Assembly: GCF_016428805.1 (NCBI RefSeq)
Contig: NZ_JAELTJ010000013.1
Coordinates: 1-64,000, forward strand
Reading direction: 5' to 3'
Length of the DNA stretch: 64,000 bases
Source of the DNA: Achromobacter sp. ASV32
GTDB lineage: Bacteria > Pseudomonadota > Gammaproteobacteria > Burkholderiales > Burkholderiaceae_B
The position numbers were made by a program, and so were the translations under genes. Below are positions 31,254 to 39,915 of this stretch, one piece after another. The notes beneath the pieces were generated by a model. The model had not been told where the DNA came from and did not search any database. It saw only the letters and a list, made by a program, of their open reading frames with translations. Position 1 is the stretch's first letter, and the number at the start of each line of letters is the position of its first letter.

Positions 31254-31730
31254 ATGTCTGACGTCGATCCCACTGTCTCTGCGTTTCCCCAGGACCCGCT
31301 GATCTGCAATGGCGCTGCCCTGCGCAAGGCTACCCGCCGCGTCTCGCAGTTGTACGATACCGTGCTGGCGCCGTGCGGCCTGAAGGTCTCGCAGCATTCG
31401 ATCCTGGTGCACATCGCGCGCGCCGGCACGCCGTCCATGACCGACCTGGCGCGCGCCATGGTGCTGGACCGGTCGGCGCTGGCGCACAATCTCAAGCCGC
31501 TCGAACGCGACGGCTACGTCAGCATGGCGCGCGATGAACGCGATGGCCGCAGCCGCCGCGTGGCGCTTACGGACGCCGGACGCGCCAAGCTCGCCGAGTC
31601 CAAGCGCCTGTGGAAAGACGCGCAGCAGCGCTTCGAGGCCGCCTATGGCGCAGAGCGCGCCGCGGCGCTGCGCCATTCGCTGGCCGATATCTTCTCCGAC
31701 GAGTTCGCGCTGGCGTTCAGCCGCGGCTAG
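31254..31730 (+). CDS. MarR-family transcriptional regulator
   Basis: A 158-residue winged-helix protein. The core is LKVSQHSILVHIARAGTPSMTDLARAMVLDRSALAHNLKPLERDGYVSMARDERDGRSRRVALTDAGRAKL, with the beta-wing DERDGRSR typical of MarR. Dimerisation helices lie at both ends. It is divergent from the MATE pump and probably represses it, with release by a phenolic or drug-like ligand. The ATG lies 165 bp from the pump start. Confidence 0.92.
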   Translation: MSDVDPTVSAFPQDPLICNGAALRKATRRVSQLYDTVLAPCGLKVSQHSILVHIARAGTPSMTDLARAMVLDRSALAHNLKPLERDGYVSMARDERDGRSRRVALTDAGRAKLAESKRLWKDAQQRFEAAYGAERAAALRHSLADIFSDEFALAFSRG

Positions 31731-31737
31731 CGCCGCC

Positions 31738-32478
31738 TCACACCTGCACGGGCACGGCCGTCGCCGCGCCCGCAATCCCCTCCCGCTGCACCTCGAAAGC
31801 CGGCGCCTGCGCCGTCAACAGCGCATGCCGCTGCGGCGGTTGCCAGACCCGGGCCAGGACCTCGCGCAGCTCGTCGACCAGACGCGCGACATCAGCGGCC
31901 GCGCCCGCATGCAGCGCCTCGGCCACGATCAGCACTTCCCGCGTGTCGTCCCGCACCGCGGACAAGCCGCTTTGCCGGTTGGTCCAGCGCCGCGCATGCG
32001 CGCGGCCTTCGGGGTCGGCGTAGGTGACCTCGCCGGGCTCGGGATGTTCGGTGTCGCCGCCGAACGTCAGGTAGGTTTCGGTGCCGTCGGCGGGGCGCAC
32101 TTCCAGCGCCGTGCCGACGTGCCGCAGGTCCAGCACCGCGATGGGAATGGCGTAGGCCATCGACACGGCATTGCACAGATCGATCAGCGGATGCAGCGGC
32201 GGCGGCGGCCCGTCCTTGCGCAGGCGGCGCAGCAGCGCTTCCGAGGCGCAGCGGTATTGCGTGGGCTTGACGCCCATGCCGGCAAAGGCGCGGCGCCACG
32301 CCTGGATCTCGGGCAGCTCCGATTCGCTGCCTTGCGCCAGCCGCGCGCGGCCGCGTTCGATGAACGCAGCGGCATGGGCGGCGACCGCGGCTTGCGCATG
32401 GACGCCGCGCAGGTGCAACGCGCCGGCGGACAGTTGCGGGTATTCGCGCCAGATGGCGCTCGCATGACGGAACAGCAT
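31738..32478 (-). CDS. B3/B4 tRNA-binding-domain protein (PheRS beta-like)
   Basis: A 246-residue protein of the stand-alone B3/B4 family, related to the editing domain of phenylalanyl-tRNA synthetase beta. Visible segments are EIQAWRRAFAGMGVKPTQYRCASEALLRRL, HPLIDLCNAVSMAYAIPIAVLDLRHV and TYLTFGGDTEHPEPGEVTYADPEGRAHARRWTNRQSGLSAVRDDTREVLIVAEAL. Members may hydrolyse mischarged tRNA or bind tRNA. It starts 3 bp after the EamA permease gene on the same strand, so they are one transcriptional unit. Gene products of this kind often accompany amino acid exporters. Confidence 0.88.
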   Translation of the reverse strand: MLFRHASAIWREYPQLSAGALHLRGVHAQAAVAAHAAAFIERGRARLAQGSESELPEIQAWRRAFAGMGVKPTQYRCASEALLRRLRKDGPPPPLHPLIDLCNAVSMAYAIPIAVLDLRHVGTALEVRPADGTETYLTFGGDTEHPEPGEVTYADPEGRAHARRWTNRQSGLSAVRDDTREVLIVAEALHAGAAADVARLVDELREVLARVWQPPQRHALLTAQAPAFEVQREGIAGAATAVPVQV

Positions 32479-32481
32479 GGC

Positions 32482-33372
32482 TTACCTCGTGACGGCGGCG
32501 GGCTTGCGCGCCCAACCCAGGATGAAGACAGCGCCCAGCACGCAGGCCATGCCCGATAGCTGGCCGGCCGACAGGCGTTCGCCCAGCAGCGCGGCCGCCA
32601 GCAGCACGGCCGACACCGGCGCGACAGCGGTGAACAAGGCGGCGTCCGACCCGGCGACACGCGCGGCTCCTGCGTACCACAGCAGAAAGCCGCCCACGGT
32701 CGGCACCAGCGCGTAATAGGCTACCGCGATCAGCGCGCCGGCGGAAACCTCCCGTGTCCAGGGCGCTTCGGCCAGGCTGGCCAGCGCGCAGACCGCCAGG
32801 CCGATAGCGGACATGATGGCGGACAACGCCAACGGCGGTACCGGCGTACGCAGGCGCTTGTGCAGCAGGATGAACAGGCCCTCGCACAGCACGGCGCCCA
32901 GCACCAGCAGGTTGCCGGCCAGCGACCCGGCGCCGTCCGCCGCGCCGCTGCGCGTCATCAACCAGACGCCAGCCGCGGCGGCGCCGATGGCCAGCAGCGT
33001 GGCCCGGCTCGGCCGTTCGCCCAGCACGGCGATGGCGATGCCGGCCGAGACCAGCGGCAGTGTGCCCAGGATCACGCCGCCATCCACGGCGGAGGTGCGC
33101 TGCAGGCCGGCGATGAGCAGGGTGGTGTAGCCCACGCTGCCGGCAATGGCCTGTGCGGCCAGCAGCAGCCAATCGTGCCTGCCCAGGCGCGGCAGGCGCG
33201 CGCCCGTCAGGTGCCATAGCAGGGCGAAGCAGGGCAGCGCCAGGGCGAAGCGCAATGCCGTGGCGGTAAAGGGCGGCAAGCCCGCGGCAATGACCTTGCT
33301 GGCCACCACCGTGCTGCCCACCAGCGCCATGGCGGCGGCCAGGTAGCAATAGCCTTGCAGGGTTTTGTTCAT
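32482..33372 (-). CDS. EamA/DMT-family metabolite exporter
   Basis: A 296-residue membrane protein with ten predicted helices in two EamA repeats. The first repeat begins GYCYLAAAMALVGSTVVASKVIAAGLPPFTATALRFALALP, and the second has LLVLGAVLCEGLFILLHKRL and VAPVSAVLLAAALLGERLSAGQLSGMACVLGAVFIL. Family members export amino acids and other metabolites. It is followed after 3 bp by the B3/B4 protein, which suggests a link to amino acid or tRNA quality control. Confidence 0.92.
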   Translation of the reverse strand: MNKTLQGYCYLAAAMALVGSTVVASKVIAAGLPPFTATALRFALALPCFALLWHLTGARLPRLGRHDWLLLAAQAIAGSVGYTTLLIAGLQRTSAVDGGVILGTLPLVSAGIAIAVLGERPSRATLLAIGAAAAGVWLMTRSGAADGAGSLAGNLLVLGAVLCEGLFILLHKRLRTPVPPLALSAIMSAIGLAVCALASLAEAPWTREVSAGALIAVAYYALVPTVGGFLLWYAGAARVAGSDAALFTAVAPVSAVLLAAALLGERLSAGQLSGMACVLGAVFILGWARKPAAVTR

Positions 33373-33514
33373 GCGACATGCTCAAGGGCCGGGAAAGCGG
33401 CAGCTTAGGCCGCGTGGCGCGGCCGGTCTTGAACGAAATTGCAGTGCGACGCCCGGCGTGGCGCGCCCGCGATCCGGCGGGCATGCGCCCCGGCGCAAGG
33501 CCGTGCCCGGCGCG

Positions 33515-34309
33515 TTAACCGGCGAGCGCCCGCGCGTAGCGTCCCGGCGAGATGCCGTAGGCCCGGGAGAACAGCCGGGTCATGTGGCTCTGGTCGGCAA
33601 AGCCCGCGGCGGCGGCCGCATCGGCCAGGGCGGTGCCCTGGCGCAGCAGGCCGCGTGCCAGCAGCAGGCGGCGCTGCAACTGGTAGGCATGCGGTGTCAT
33701 GCCGGTGGCGCGGTTGAAGGCGCGCAGCACCTGGAACCGGCTCAGGCCGCAGGCGCGGGCCAGGTCGGCCAGCGACAGGGGTGCGGCGGGGGCGTCATCA
33801 ATCAGTTCGACCGCCAGGCGGATGGCGGCGGGCGCGCCGGCCTCGGGCGCCAGGGCGGCGGCCACGCCGGCGCGCGCCAGGATACCCAGCAGCAGGGCGT
33901 CGCACGCCAATGGCGCGGCCTGCGACGTCGCCAGCGCATAGAGCGCCAGCACGTCCGCGGCCAGTGCCGGCGCCTCCATGACGGGATGTTCGAATTCAAA
34001 CCCGCCGTGCAGCGGCAGGCTGTCCGCCGCGTCCGCTACCACCGCGGGGTCCAGGTACAGCATCTGCCAGGCGCGTTCGCCGCCTATGGGCGCGCCGTCG
34101 TGCACTTCGCCGGGATTGACGGTGATGACCTGGCCGGGGCCCGCCTGCACCTGGCCGCGGCCACTGTACGAGACCTGCGCGCCCTGGCGCATGACGCCGA
34201 TGCCGAACTGGTCATGCGTATGCCGCGCAAAGGCGCGGGCGCTGCGCGCGGCCACGGCCTGCACGCCGGCCAGGGCGCTGCGGGGCATGACGAATTGGGC
34301 AAGGGCCAT
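33515..34309 (-). CDS. AraC-family regulator (AraC-ligand cupin)
   Basis: A 264-residue regulator starting MALAQFVMPRSALAGVQAV. The cupin sensor domain (ARHTHDQFGIGVMRQGAQVSYSGRGQVQAGPGQVITVNPGEVHDG) is at about 25-140. C-terminal helix-turn-helix motifs are LSLADLARACGLSRFQVLRAFNRATGMTPHAYQLQRRL and AAAAAGFADQSHMTRLFSRAYGISPGRYARAL. Many such AraC proteins sit beside exporters, and the EamA permease gene lies 142 bp downstream on the same strand. It may activate that exporter; this is inference. Confidence 0.92.
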   Translation of the reverse strand: MALAQFVMPRSALAGVQAVAARSARAFARHTHDQFGIGVMRQGAQVSYSGRGQVQAGPGQVITVNPGEVHDGAPIGGERAWQMLYLDPAVVADAADSLPLHGGFEFEHPVMEAPALAADVLALYALATSQAAPLACDALLLGILARAGVAAALAPEAGAPAAIRLAVELIDDAPAAPLSLADLARACGLSRFQVLRAFNRATGMTPHAYQLQRRLLLARGLLRQGTALADAAAAAGFADQSHMTRLFSRAYGISPGRYARALAG

Positions 34310-34329
34310 GATGAGTCCGGAGGGGTGAT

Positions 34330-35292
34330 TCAGGCGCGTCCGCCGCGGCTGAAGACCTCGCGCAGCGCGGCGGCGAATAACGCATCCACGTTGCGGCGCA
34401 GCCCGTCGGCGCGGGTAAACAGGGAAATCGGTGGCAAGGTCCAGTCGAAAGAATACGGCACGATGGCCGCGCCGGCGATACGCACCAGCTCGTCGGCGAT
34501 GTCGGCGGGCAGGATGGACACGGCGCGGTCGCTGGCCACGATCATCTCGCCGATCAGCTTGGACGAATCGCTTTGTACCGACGGCGTCGGGGGCGCCAGC
34601 CCGGCCCGCAGGAAAATGTCGGCCACCTGCTCGCGGATCGGGCTGTCCGGAGTGCCCAGGATCCAGTCCAGGTCGGCCAGCATGTTCCATTCCAGCCGGG
34701 TGCGGCCGAGTCGGGCCGCCAGGCGGCGGCTGGCGATCAGGCGGGGCGGCTGGTGGTACAGGACCTCGAAGTCGATCTGGCCCAGGTCCACCGACGGCGT
34801 GGCCCAGCCCACCACCACGTCCAGCGTGTGGTCGCGCAGCTGGCGCAGCAGCGCCGGTCCCTGGCCCTCGTGGATGGTCGCGGTGATGCCGCGTCCCTGC
34901 GGCACGGTGCGGGCGATGGCGGCCGACAGCATCTGCCCCGACACGAACGGAATCACGCCGATGTGCAGATGGGCGGCGTGGCCGGCGGCCACGGCTTCCA
35001 TTTCCTGCACCAGGTGGCCCAGGTCGTGGACCAGGGCGCGGGCCCGGGCCAGCACCACCGCGCCCAGCGGCGTGGGCGTCATGCCGCGCACCGAGCGCTC
35101 GAACAGCGGCACGTCGAACATGCTTTCCAGTTCGGCCAGCGCATTGGTCACGGCCGGCTGGCTGGTCGCCATGTGTTCGGCCACCCGGGTCAGGGACCCA
35201 TGCTGCTCGATCTGCAGCAGCAGCATCAGGTGGCGCATCTTCAGCCGCGAGGTCAATTTGCGGATAACCTCGTCCGGGGAAAACGGCGTCAT
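34330..35292 (-). CDS. LysR-family regulator divergent from maeB
   Basis: A 320-residue LysR protein. The DNA-binding domain contains LKMRHLMLLLQIEQHGSLTRVAEHMATSQPAVTNALAELESMFDVPLFERSVRGMTPTPLGAVVL, and the effector domain starts at LHIGVIPFVSGQMLSAAIARTVPQ. The spacing resembles the GbpR/CbbR-type subgroup. It is divergent from the malic enzyme gene, with a long inverted repeat in the gap, so it probably controls maeB in response to a carbon-state metabolite. ATG at 35292 is used; a TTG two codons upstream is possible. Confidence 0.92.
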   Translation of the reverse strand: MTPFSPDEVIRKLTSRLKMRHLMLLLQIEQHGSLTRVAEHMATSQPAVTNALAELESMFDVPLFERSVRGMTPTPLGAVVLARARALVHDLGHLVQEMEAVAAGHAAHLHIGVIPFVSGQMLSAAIARTVPQGRGITATIHEGQGPALLRQLRDHTLDVVVGWATPSVDLGQIDFEVLYHQPPRLIASRRLAARLGRTRLEWNMLADLDWILGTPDSPIREQVADIFLRAGLAPPTPSVQSDSSKLIGEMIVASDRAVSILPADIADELVRIAGAAIVPYSFDWTLPPISLFTRADGLRRNVDALFAAALREVFSRGGRA

Positions 35293-35309
35293 AGACAAGC
35301 CATAATTAA

Positions 35310-35347
35310 AAGGTGATGTGACAATATTAAATCTGAATGATCACCTT
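35310..35347. promoter_or_regulatory. Long-spaced inverted repeat in the lysR-maeB gap
   Basis: AAGGTGAT (35310-35317) and ATCACCTT (35340-35347) are perfectly complementary 8-bp arms around an AT-rich 22-bp centre. This is typical of two half-sites bound by a LysR tetramer between divergent genes. The maeB ribosome site (AGGAGG, about 35384) lies well clear of it. Confidence 0.6.
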
Positions 35348-35398
35348 ATGCCTGCGGCTCTAGAATTTTCCCTATTCAAGACTAGGAGGCGCCGCCCC

Positions 35399-37693
35399 AT
35401 GAATTCGCAATCCGACCGCCAGGCCGCTCTGGACTATCACGAGTTTCCCACCCCGGGAAAGATCTCCGTCGTGGCGTCCAAGCCGCTGACCAACCAGCGT
35501 GACCTGGCCCTGGCGTACTCGCCCGGGGTGGCGGCGGCCTGCGAGGAAATCGTGGCGGATCCGGCCAATGTGTTCCGTTACACCGGCCGCGGCAACCTGG
35601 TGGGCGTGATCACCAACGGCACGGCGGTGCTGGGCCTGGGCAACATCGGCGCGCTGGCCTCCAAACCGGTGATGGAAGGCAAGGCGGTGCTGTTCAAGAA
35701 GTTCGCCGGCCTGGACGTGTTCGACATCGAGATCAACGAAACCGATCCGGACAAGCTGGTCGAGATCATCGCCGGCCTGGAAGCCACCTTCGGCGGCATC
35801 AACCTGGAAGACATCAAGGCGCCGGAGTGCTTCACGGTCGAGCGCAAGCTGCGCGAACGCATGAAGATTCCCGTCTTCCATGACGACCAGCACGGCACCG
35901 CCATTACCGTGTCGGCCGCCTTCATCAACGGCCTGAAGGTCGTGGGTAAGCAGATCGACCAGGTCAAAGTTGTGACCTCCGGCGCTGGCGCGGCCGCCCT
36001 GGCCTGCCTGGACCTGATGGTGGACCTGGGCCTGCCGCTGGAAAACATCTGGGTCACCGACATCGAGGGTGTGGTCTACGAGGGCCGCACCACCTTGATG
36101 GACCCGGACAAGGCGCGCTTCGCGCAAAAGACGGACGCACGCAAGCTGGCCGACGTGATCGAGGGCGCCGATGTGTTCCTGGGCCTGTCGGCCGGCGGCG
36201 TGCTCAAGCCGGAAATGGTCGCGGCCATGGGTCCGCGCCCGCTGATCCTGGCGCTGGCCAACCCCACTCCGGAAATCCTGCCGGAAGTGGCGCACGGCGT
36301 GCGCGATGACGTGGTGATGGCCACGGGCCGTTCGGACTACCCGAACCAGGTCAACAACGTGCTGTGCTTCCCCTACATCTTCCGCGGCGCGCTGGATGTG
36401 GGCGCCACCACCATCACGCGCGAAATGGAAATGGCCGCCGTTCACGCCATTGCCCAGCTCGCCGAAGAAGAGCAGAACGAAGTCGTGGCGGCCGCCTACG
36501 GCACCTATGACATCTCGTTCGGTCCGGAATACCTGATTCCCAAGCCGTTCGATCCGCGCCTGATCGTGCGCATCGCGCCGGCGGTGGCCAAGGCCGCCAT
36601 GGAGGGCGGGGTGGCCACGCGCCCCCTGGCCGATCTGGAAGCCTACGAAGAACAGTTGCAGCAGTTCGTGTACCACTCGGGCGCCTTCATGAAGCCGCTG
36701 TTCTCGGCGGCCAAGCGCATCGTGCGCGGTGGCGGTAAATCGCGCATCGTCTTTACCGAAGGCGAAGACGAGCGCGTGCTGCGCGCGGTGCAGGTCATCG
36801 TCGACGAAGGCCTGGCGCGTCCCATCCTGGTGGGTCGCCCCGCCGTGCTGTTGTCGCGCATCGAGAAATTCGGCCTGCGCCTGCGCCTGGGCGAGGACGT
36901 CGAAGTCACCAATCCCGAATACGACGAGCGCTTCCACCAGTACTGGACGACCTACTGGGAATTGATGTGCCGCCGCGGCATCACCAAGGAAATGGCGCGC
37001 GTGGAAATGCGCCGCCGCCTGACCTTGATCGGCGCGATGATGGTGCACCTGGGCGATGCCGATGGCATGGTCTGCGGCACGGTCGGCGCGTACCACGACC
37101 ACCTGCGTTTCGTGGATGAAGTGATCGGCCGCCGGCCCGGCGCCAACGTCTACGCCGCCATGAACATCCTGCTGCTCAACGAGCGCACGGTGGTGCTGGT
37201 GGACACGCACGTCAACGATGAGCCCACGGCCGAGCAGATCGCCGAGTTCACCATTGCCGCCGCCCGCGAAATGAGCCGCATGTTCCTGGCGCCCAAGGTG
37301 GCGCTGCTGTCGCGGTCGAACTTCGGGTCGGGCAGCTCGGCATCGGGCGCCAAGATGCGCCGCGCGCTGGAGCTGGTGCGCGAAACCGCGCCGGAAATCG
37401 AAATCGACGGCGAAATGCACGGCGACTGCGCGCTGGACGAAGCGCTGCGCTTGCGCATCCTGCCCTCGTCCACGCTCAAGGGCGAAGCCAATCTGCTGGT
37501 GTGCCCGAACGTGGACGCCGGCAATATTGCCTACAACCTGCTCAAGACGGCGGCCGGCGGCAACGTTGCGGTGGGCCCGATCCTGCTGGGCGCCAACGCG
37601 CCGGTGCACATCCTGACCTCCAGCTCGACCGTGCGCCGCATCATCAACATGGCGGCCATGACGGTGCTGGACGCCAACCGCGTCGAAGGCTGA
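35399..37693 (+). CDS. maeB: NADP-dependent malic enzyme with phosphotransacetylase-like C-terminal domain
   Basis: A 764-residue cytoplasmic enzyme converting malate to pyruvate, CO2 and NADPH. The N-terminal malic-enzyme half contains [62 protein letters not shown] and the NAD(P) fold [23 protein letters not shown]. The C-terminal half (from about residue 440) resembles phosphate acetyltransferase: [25 protein letters not shown]...RPILVGRP, and near the end [27 protein letters not shown]. This hybrid form is the usual MaeB, allosterically tuned by acetyl-CoA. ATG at 35399 follows a strong AGGAGG. A terminator lies about 70 bp downstream. Confidence 0.96.
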   Translation: MNSQSDRQAALDYHEFPTPGKISVVASKPLTNQRDLALAYSPGVAAACEEIVADPANVFRYTGRGNLVGVITNGTAVLGLGNIGALASKPVMEGKAVLFKKFAGLDVFDIEINETDPDKLVEIIAGLEATFGGINLEDIKAPECFTVERKLRERMKIPVFHDDQHGTAITVSAAFINGLKVVGKQIDQVKVVTSGAGAAALACLDLMVDLGLPLENIWVTDIEGVVYEGRTTLMDPDKARFAQKTDARKLADVIEGADVFLGLSAGGVLKPEMVAAMGPRPLILALANPTPEILPEVAHGVRDDVVMATGRSDYPNQVNNVLCFPYIFRGALDVGATTITREMEMAAVHAIAQLAEEEQNEVVAAAYGTYDISFGPEYLIPKPFDPRLIVRIAPAVAKAAMEGGVATRPLADLEAYEEQLQQFVYHSGAFMKPLFSAAKRIVRGGGKSRIVFTEGEDERVLRAVQVIVDEGLARPILVGRPAVLLSRIEKFGLRLRLGEDVEVTNPEYDERFHQYWTTYWELMCRRGITKEMARVEMRRRLTLIGAMMVHLGDADGMVCGTVGAYHDHLRFVDEVIGRRPGANVYAAMNILLLNERTVVLVDTHVNDEPTAEQIAEFTIAAAREMSRMFLAPKVALLSRSNFGSGSSASGAKMRRALELVRETAPEIEIDGEMHGDCALDEALRLRILPSSTLKGEANLLVCPNVDAGNIAYNLLKTAAGGNVAVGPILLGANAPVHILTSSSTVRRIINMAAMTVLDANRVEG

Positions 37694-37763
37694 TCCGGCG
37701 CGCGCCTTGTCCCTAGGGGCAGGGCGCTGGCAGCAAAGGACGCAAGTCCGCCCGCTGGAATGC

Positions 37764-37804
37764 AAACGCCCGCTACATCCTGGGATGAAGCGGGCGTTTT
37801 CTTT
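37764..37804 (+). terminator. Rho-independent terminator after maeB
   Basis: An 11-bp stem, AAACGCCCGCT pairing with AGCGGGCGTTT (37764-37774 with 37789-37799), closes a 14-base loop and runs into TTTTCTTT. The A-rich 5' arm could also stop minus-strand transcripts from the next gene. Confidence 0.85.
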
Positions 37805-37829
37805 GCGCGGCCGGCCGGGCCGCCGGGCA

Positions 37830-38207
37830 TCAGTTGGAGCTGGCCTTCCAGGTGCCGTCGGGCTGCTTGCAGAACCAGAACTTCCAGGTTTCGGTAGTCT
37901 TGGCGCGTGCAAAATCGCCTTCCAGCAGACGGCAGGTGCGGTCGCCGGATAGCGTGCTGGTTTGCAGCGGCGTGATCTTGGCGGTGAGCGGGGGCGCCTT
38001 GCCCTTGGGCGTGCTGGACCACTGGATGCTCTGGCCGTCCGGCGCGTTGTTCAGCGCGTCGGCCACGGCCTTGTGGAACACGGGGCGGTCGGCCTTGGAG
38101 ATTTCAGTGATGAGGGCATGGTTCAGCATGACGGCGGGGGCTGCCATGGCCGCGCCGGATGTGCCGCAGGCAAGCAGTGCGACGGCGATGAGGTGGGTGG
38201 TTTTCAA
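37830..38207 (-). CDS. Small secreted protein with surface-antigen-like C-terminus
   Basis: A 125-residue exported protein (signal peptide MKTTHLIAVALLACGTSGAAMA). The C-terminal half, TCRLLEGDFARAKTTETWKFWFCKQPDGTWKASSN, matches the pattern of 17-kDa surface-antigen-type domains, where a C-R-x(n)-C-R/K-Q-x-D-G-x-W motif closes a small beta sandwich with a likely disulfide. An N-terminal helix (RPVFHKAVADALNNAPDGQSIQWSS) precedes it. The maeB terminator lies between it and the convergent maeB gene. It is probably periplasmic or outer-membrane associated; its role is unknown. Confidence 0.72.
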   Translation of the reverse strand: MKTTHLIAVALLACGTSGAAMAAPAVMLNHALITEISKADRPVFHKAVADALNNAPDGQSIQWSSTPKGKAPPLTAKITPLQTSTLSGDRTCRLLEGDFARAKTTETWKFWFCKQPDGTWKASSN

Positions 38208-38329
38208 AGCGGACTCCCTCGTTGTTATTGATAGGTGGGCTGCGCGGGCAGCCGATCAGCTCCGATGGTACGCGAAGCCGCCGGCTCTTGTCTTGATCCA
38301 TGCCTGCCGGACGCGATGCGGGCTGGGCC

Positions 38330-38355
38330 AAAAAAAAGCCGCCTGGAGAGGCGGC
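38330..38355 (-). terminator. Terminator of the first DUF4148 gene
   Basis: Minus strand: GCCGCCT pairs with AGGCGGC (38338-38344 with 38349-38355) around GGAG and runs into eight U (A-tract 38330-38337). It is almost identical, including flanks, to the terminator at 39033-39056. Confidence 0.85.
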
Positions 38356-38452
38356 CAAGGTACAACAAGGGGAGGGGTAAACCGGTAGGAGGGCGGTCGG
38401 CCATGGCGGGGCAACGGCGGCTGCGACAGGGCAGCCGTGGCGTTGGCGCCGC

Positions 38453-38812
38453 TCAGTTGCCGCGGTGGTACGCGCCCGAGAACGGCAGGTCGTTGGGCTC
38501 GACGTTCGATACCTGGCCAGCAGCGCGGGCGGCGGCCAGTTCGGCTTGCACCTGCTCGCGGGTCAAGCCAGACTGCGGCGCGCCATACACGCCCTGGAAG
38601 GGCATATCGTTGGGTTCGACGTTCGAGACCTGGCCGGCGGCCTTGGCGGCAGCCAGTTCGGCCTGCACCTGGGCGCGGGTCGGACCTTCGTACGGGGTGC
38701 CGTAAACGCCTTGGAACGGCACGTTGTTGGGTTCGATGTTCTGCGACGCATAGGCGCCGGCGCTCAGGGCGGTCAAGGACATCAATAGGGCGCTGGCAAG
38801 GGTCTTTTTCAT
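38453..38812 (-). CDS. Secreted DUF4148 repeat protein (copy 1)
   Basis: A 119-residue exported protein with signal peptide MKKTLASALLMSLTALSAGAYA. Mature residues are two near-identical units of about 37: NVPFQGVYGTP-(x)-GPTRAQVQAELAAAKAAGQVSNVEPND, then MPFQGVYGAPQSGLTREQVQAELAAARAAGQVSNVEPND, then a shorter LPFSGAYHRG end. Each unit has a helix T-R-x-Q-V-x-A-E-L and the motif VEPND-x-PF. DUF4148 proteins are abundant secreted Burkholderiales proteins of unknown function. It is the downstream member of a tandem pair with 39090, each with its own leader and terminator. Confidence 0.88.
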   Translation of the reverse strand: MKKTLASALLMSLTALSAGAYASQNIEPNNVPFQGVYGTPYEGPTRAQVQAELAAAKAAGQVSNVEPNDMPFQGVYGAPQSGLTREQVQAELAAARAAGQVSNVEPNDLPFSGAYHRGN

Positions 38813-38840
38813 GGTGAATCTCCGATTTTCAGCCGGGGAG

Positions 38841-38923
38841 CGAATCAGGCGGCCTATCCGTCGTGCTTCGTTGTTGTTTCCCGATGACTGAATAGTGCGC
38901 CGAATCTTTATAGGGATAAACCC
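38841..38923 (-). promoter_or_regulatory. Conserved promoter/leader of DUF4148 copy 1
   Basis: Read on the minus strand: GGGTTTATC (38923-38915), 27 bp, then a block of about 47 bp including CGGGAAACAACAACGAA and CGGATAGGCCGCC, about 30 bp before the start codon. The same blocks in the same order and spacing precede copy 2 (39471-39552). Conservation beyond the coding sequence marks this as the promoter plus 5' leader of the pair. Confidence 0.6.
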
Positions 38924-39032
38924 GGATATTCGTAAAAGATTTTTCCATTAATGGAAGAATTGATCATATTTTGGATTTTTATCTCCATTAATGGCGTGTA
39001 CGACGGGAAACGCCGCCCCGCCGCCTGCGCAG

Positions 39033-39056
39033 AAAAAAGCCGCCTGATCAGGCGGC
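39033..39056 (-). terminator. Terminator of the second DUF4148 gene
   Basis: Minus strand: perfect stem GCCGCCTGA/TCAGGCGGC (39039-39056) followed by six U (A-tract 39033-39038). The flank GGCCAAGGT(C/A)CA(G/A)CAAGG is shared with the terminator at 38330-38355. Confidence 0.85.
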
Positions 39057-39089
39057 CAAGGTCCAGCAAGGGGGGCAATGCGTGTGTCG

Positions 39090-39440
39090 TCAGCGTTTGG
39101 CGGCACCCTTGAACGGCGTGTCGTCGGGTTCGGCCTCCGAGACCTGGCCGGCGGCTTTGGCCGTGGCCAGCGCTTTTTCCACCTGGATACGCGTCGGGTC
39201 GGACGGCTTCGAGCCGGCTGCCTGGAACGGCGTATCGTTGGGCTCGACATTCGAGACCTGACCGGCGGCGCGGGCGGCGGCCAGTTCAGCTTGCACTTGC
39301 GCGCGCGTGAGGCCGTTATCCGGGGTACCTGCCACGCCCTGGAACGGCACGTCGTCGGGCTCGACGTTTTGCGTGGCGTGCGCGCCGCTACCCAGGGCGG
39401 CCAACGTGAAGGTGAGTGCGCAGGCAAAGGTCTTGTTCAT
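39090..39440 (-). CDS. Secreted DUF4148 repeat protein (copy 2)
   Basis: A 116-residue exported protein (signal peptide MNKTFACALTFTLAALGSGAHA), paralogue of the gene at 38453. It has the same units: QNVEPDDVPFQGVAGTPDNGLTRAQVQAELAAARAAGQVSNVEPNDTPFQAAG, then a more diverged unit PTRIQVEKALATAKAAGQVSEAEPDDTPFKGA. The first unit is nearly identical to units in copy 1, while the second has drifted (KALATAK for AELAAAK). Lying in tandem with the same leader and terminator, it is the product of whole-transcription-unit duplication. Confidence 0.88.
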   Translation of the reverse strand: MNKTFACALTFTLAALGSGAHATQNVEPDDVPFQGVAGTPDNGLTRAQVQAELAAARAAGQVSNVEPNDTPFQAAGSKPSDPTRIQVEKALATAKAAGQVSEAEPDDTPFKGAAKR

Positions 39441-39470
39441 GATCTGTCTCCGGTGCAGATAGCAGGGAAA

Positions 39471-39552
39471 CGAATCCGGCGGCCTATCCGCCGAGTTCGT
39501 TGCTGTTTCCCGAAGAACGGATGTTGCCCCACCCCGAAGCTGAGATAAACCC
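39471..39552 (-). promoter_or_regulatory. Conserved promoter/leader of DUF4148 copy 2
   Basis: Minus strand: GGGTTTATC (39552-39544), 26 bp, then the conserved block with CGGGAAACAGCAACGAA and CGGATAGGCCGCC (39517-39471). Same order and spacing (within 1 bp) as the leader at 38841-38923. Confidence 0.6.
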
Positions 39553-39651
39553 TTGTTTTTATAAGGATTTTTTCACTCCCGGGACAATAAATCAGATAGT
39601 TCCAATTGCCATTCGATGTTTGTTGCTATTGGCTTTCAAAGCCGCCCGCCT

Positions 39652-39867
39652 TCAATAATGCGGCGGCAGCTCGTCGCGCAGGCTGCGAAACGGCGCCGCG
39701 CCCTCGGGCGCCTGCTGGCGCAGGTCGGCCACCTCGCGCTGCAACCGGTCGATCTGCTGCTGTTGGCGCACGATGATCTGGTTCAGCTGTTCGAGCAGGT
39801 CGTCGGCGAAACTGGCCTTGACTTCCAGGTCCAGCAGCCGGCGTTCGATGTCTTGCGAATTTTCCAT
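39652..39867 (-). CDS. slyX: SlyX-family coiled-coil protein
   Basis: A 71-residue protein that is almost entirely coiled coil: MENSQDIERRLLDLEVKASFADDLLEQLNQIIVRQQQQIDRLQREVADLRQQ, ending in LRDELPPHY, the typical SlyX C-terminus. The cellular role of SlyX is not established. ATG at 39867 gives the usual family length; an upstream in-frame start (39885, MGSNTR) is possible. It is divergent from the TonB receptor gene, with a 48-bp gap. Confidence 0.9.
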   Translation of the reverse strand: MENSQDIERRLLDLEVKASFADDLLEQLNQIIVRQQQQIDRLQREVADLRQQAPEGAAPFRSLRDELPPHY

Positions 39868-39915
39868 GCGAGTATTAGAACCCATTCCCCGCGTCCGCCC
39901 CAGCAGGAGCCCTGA

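Noticed and set aside
35372-37912. 846-codon open frame on the minus strand
   Set aside because: Antisense to maeB; shadow frame with no domain, and it would have to cross the maeB terminator.
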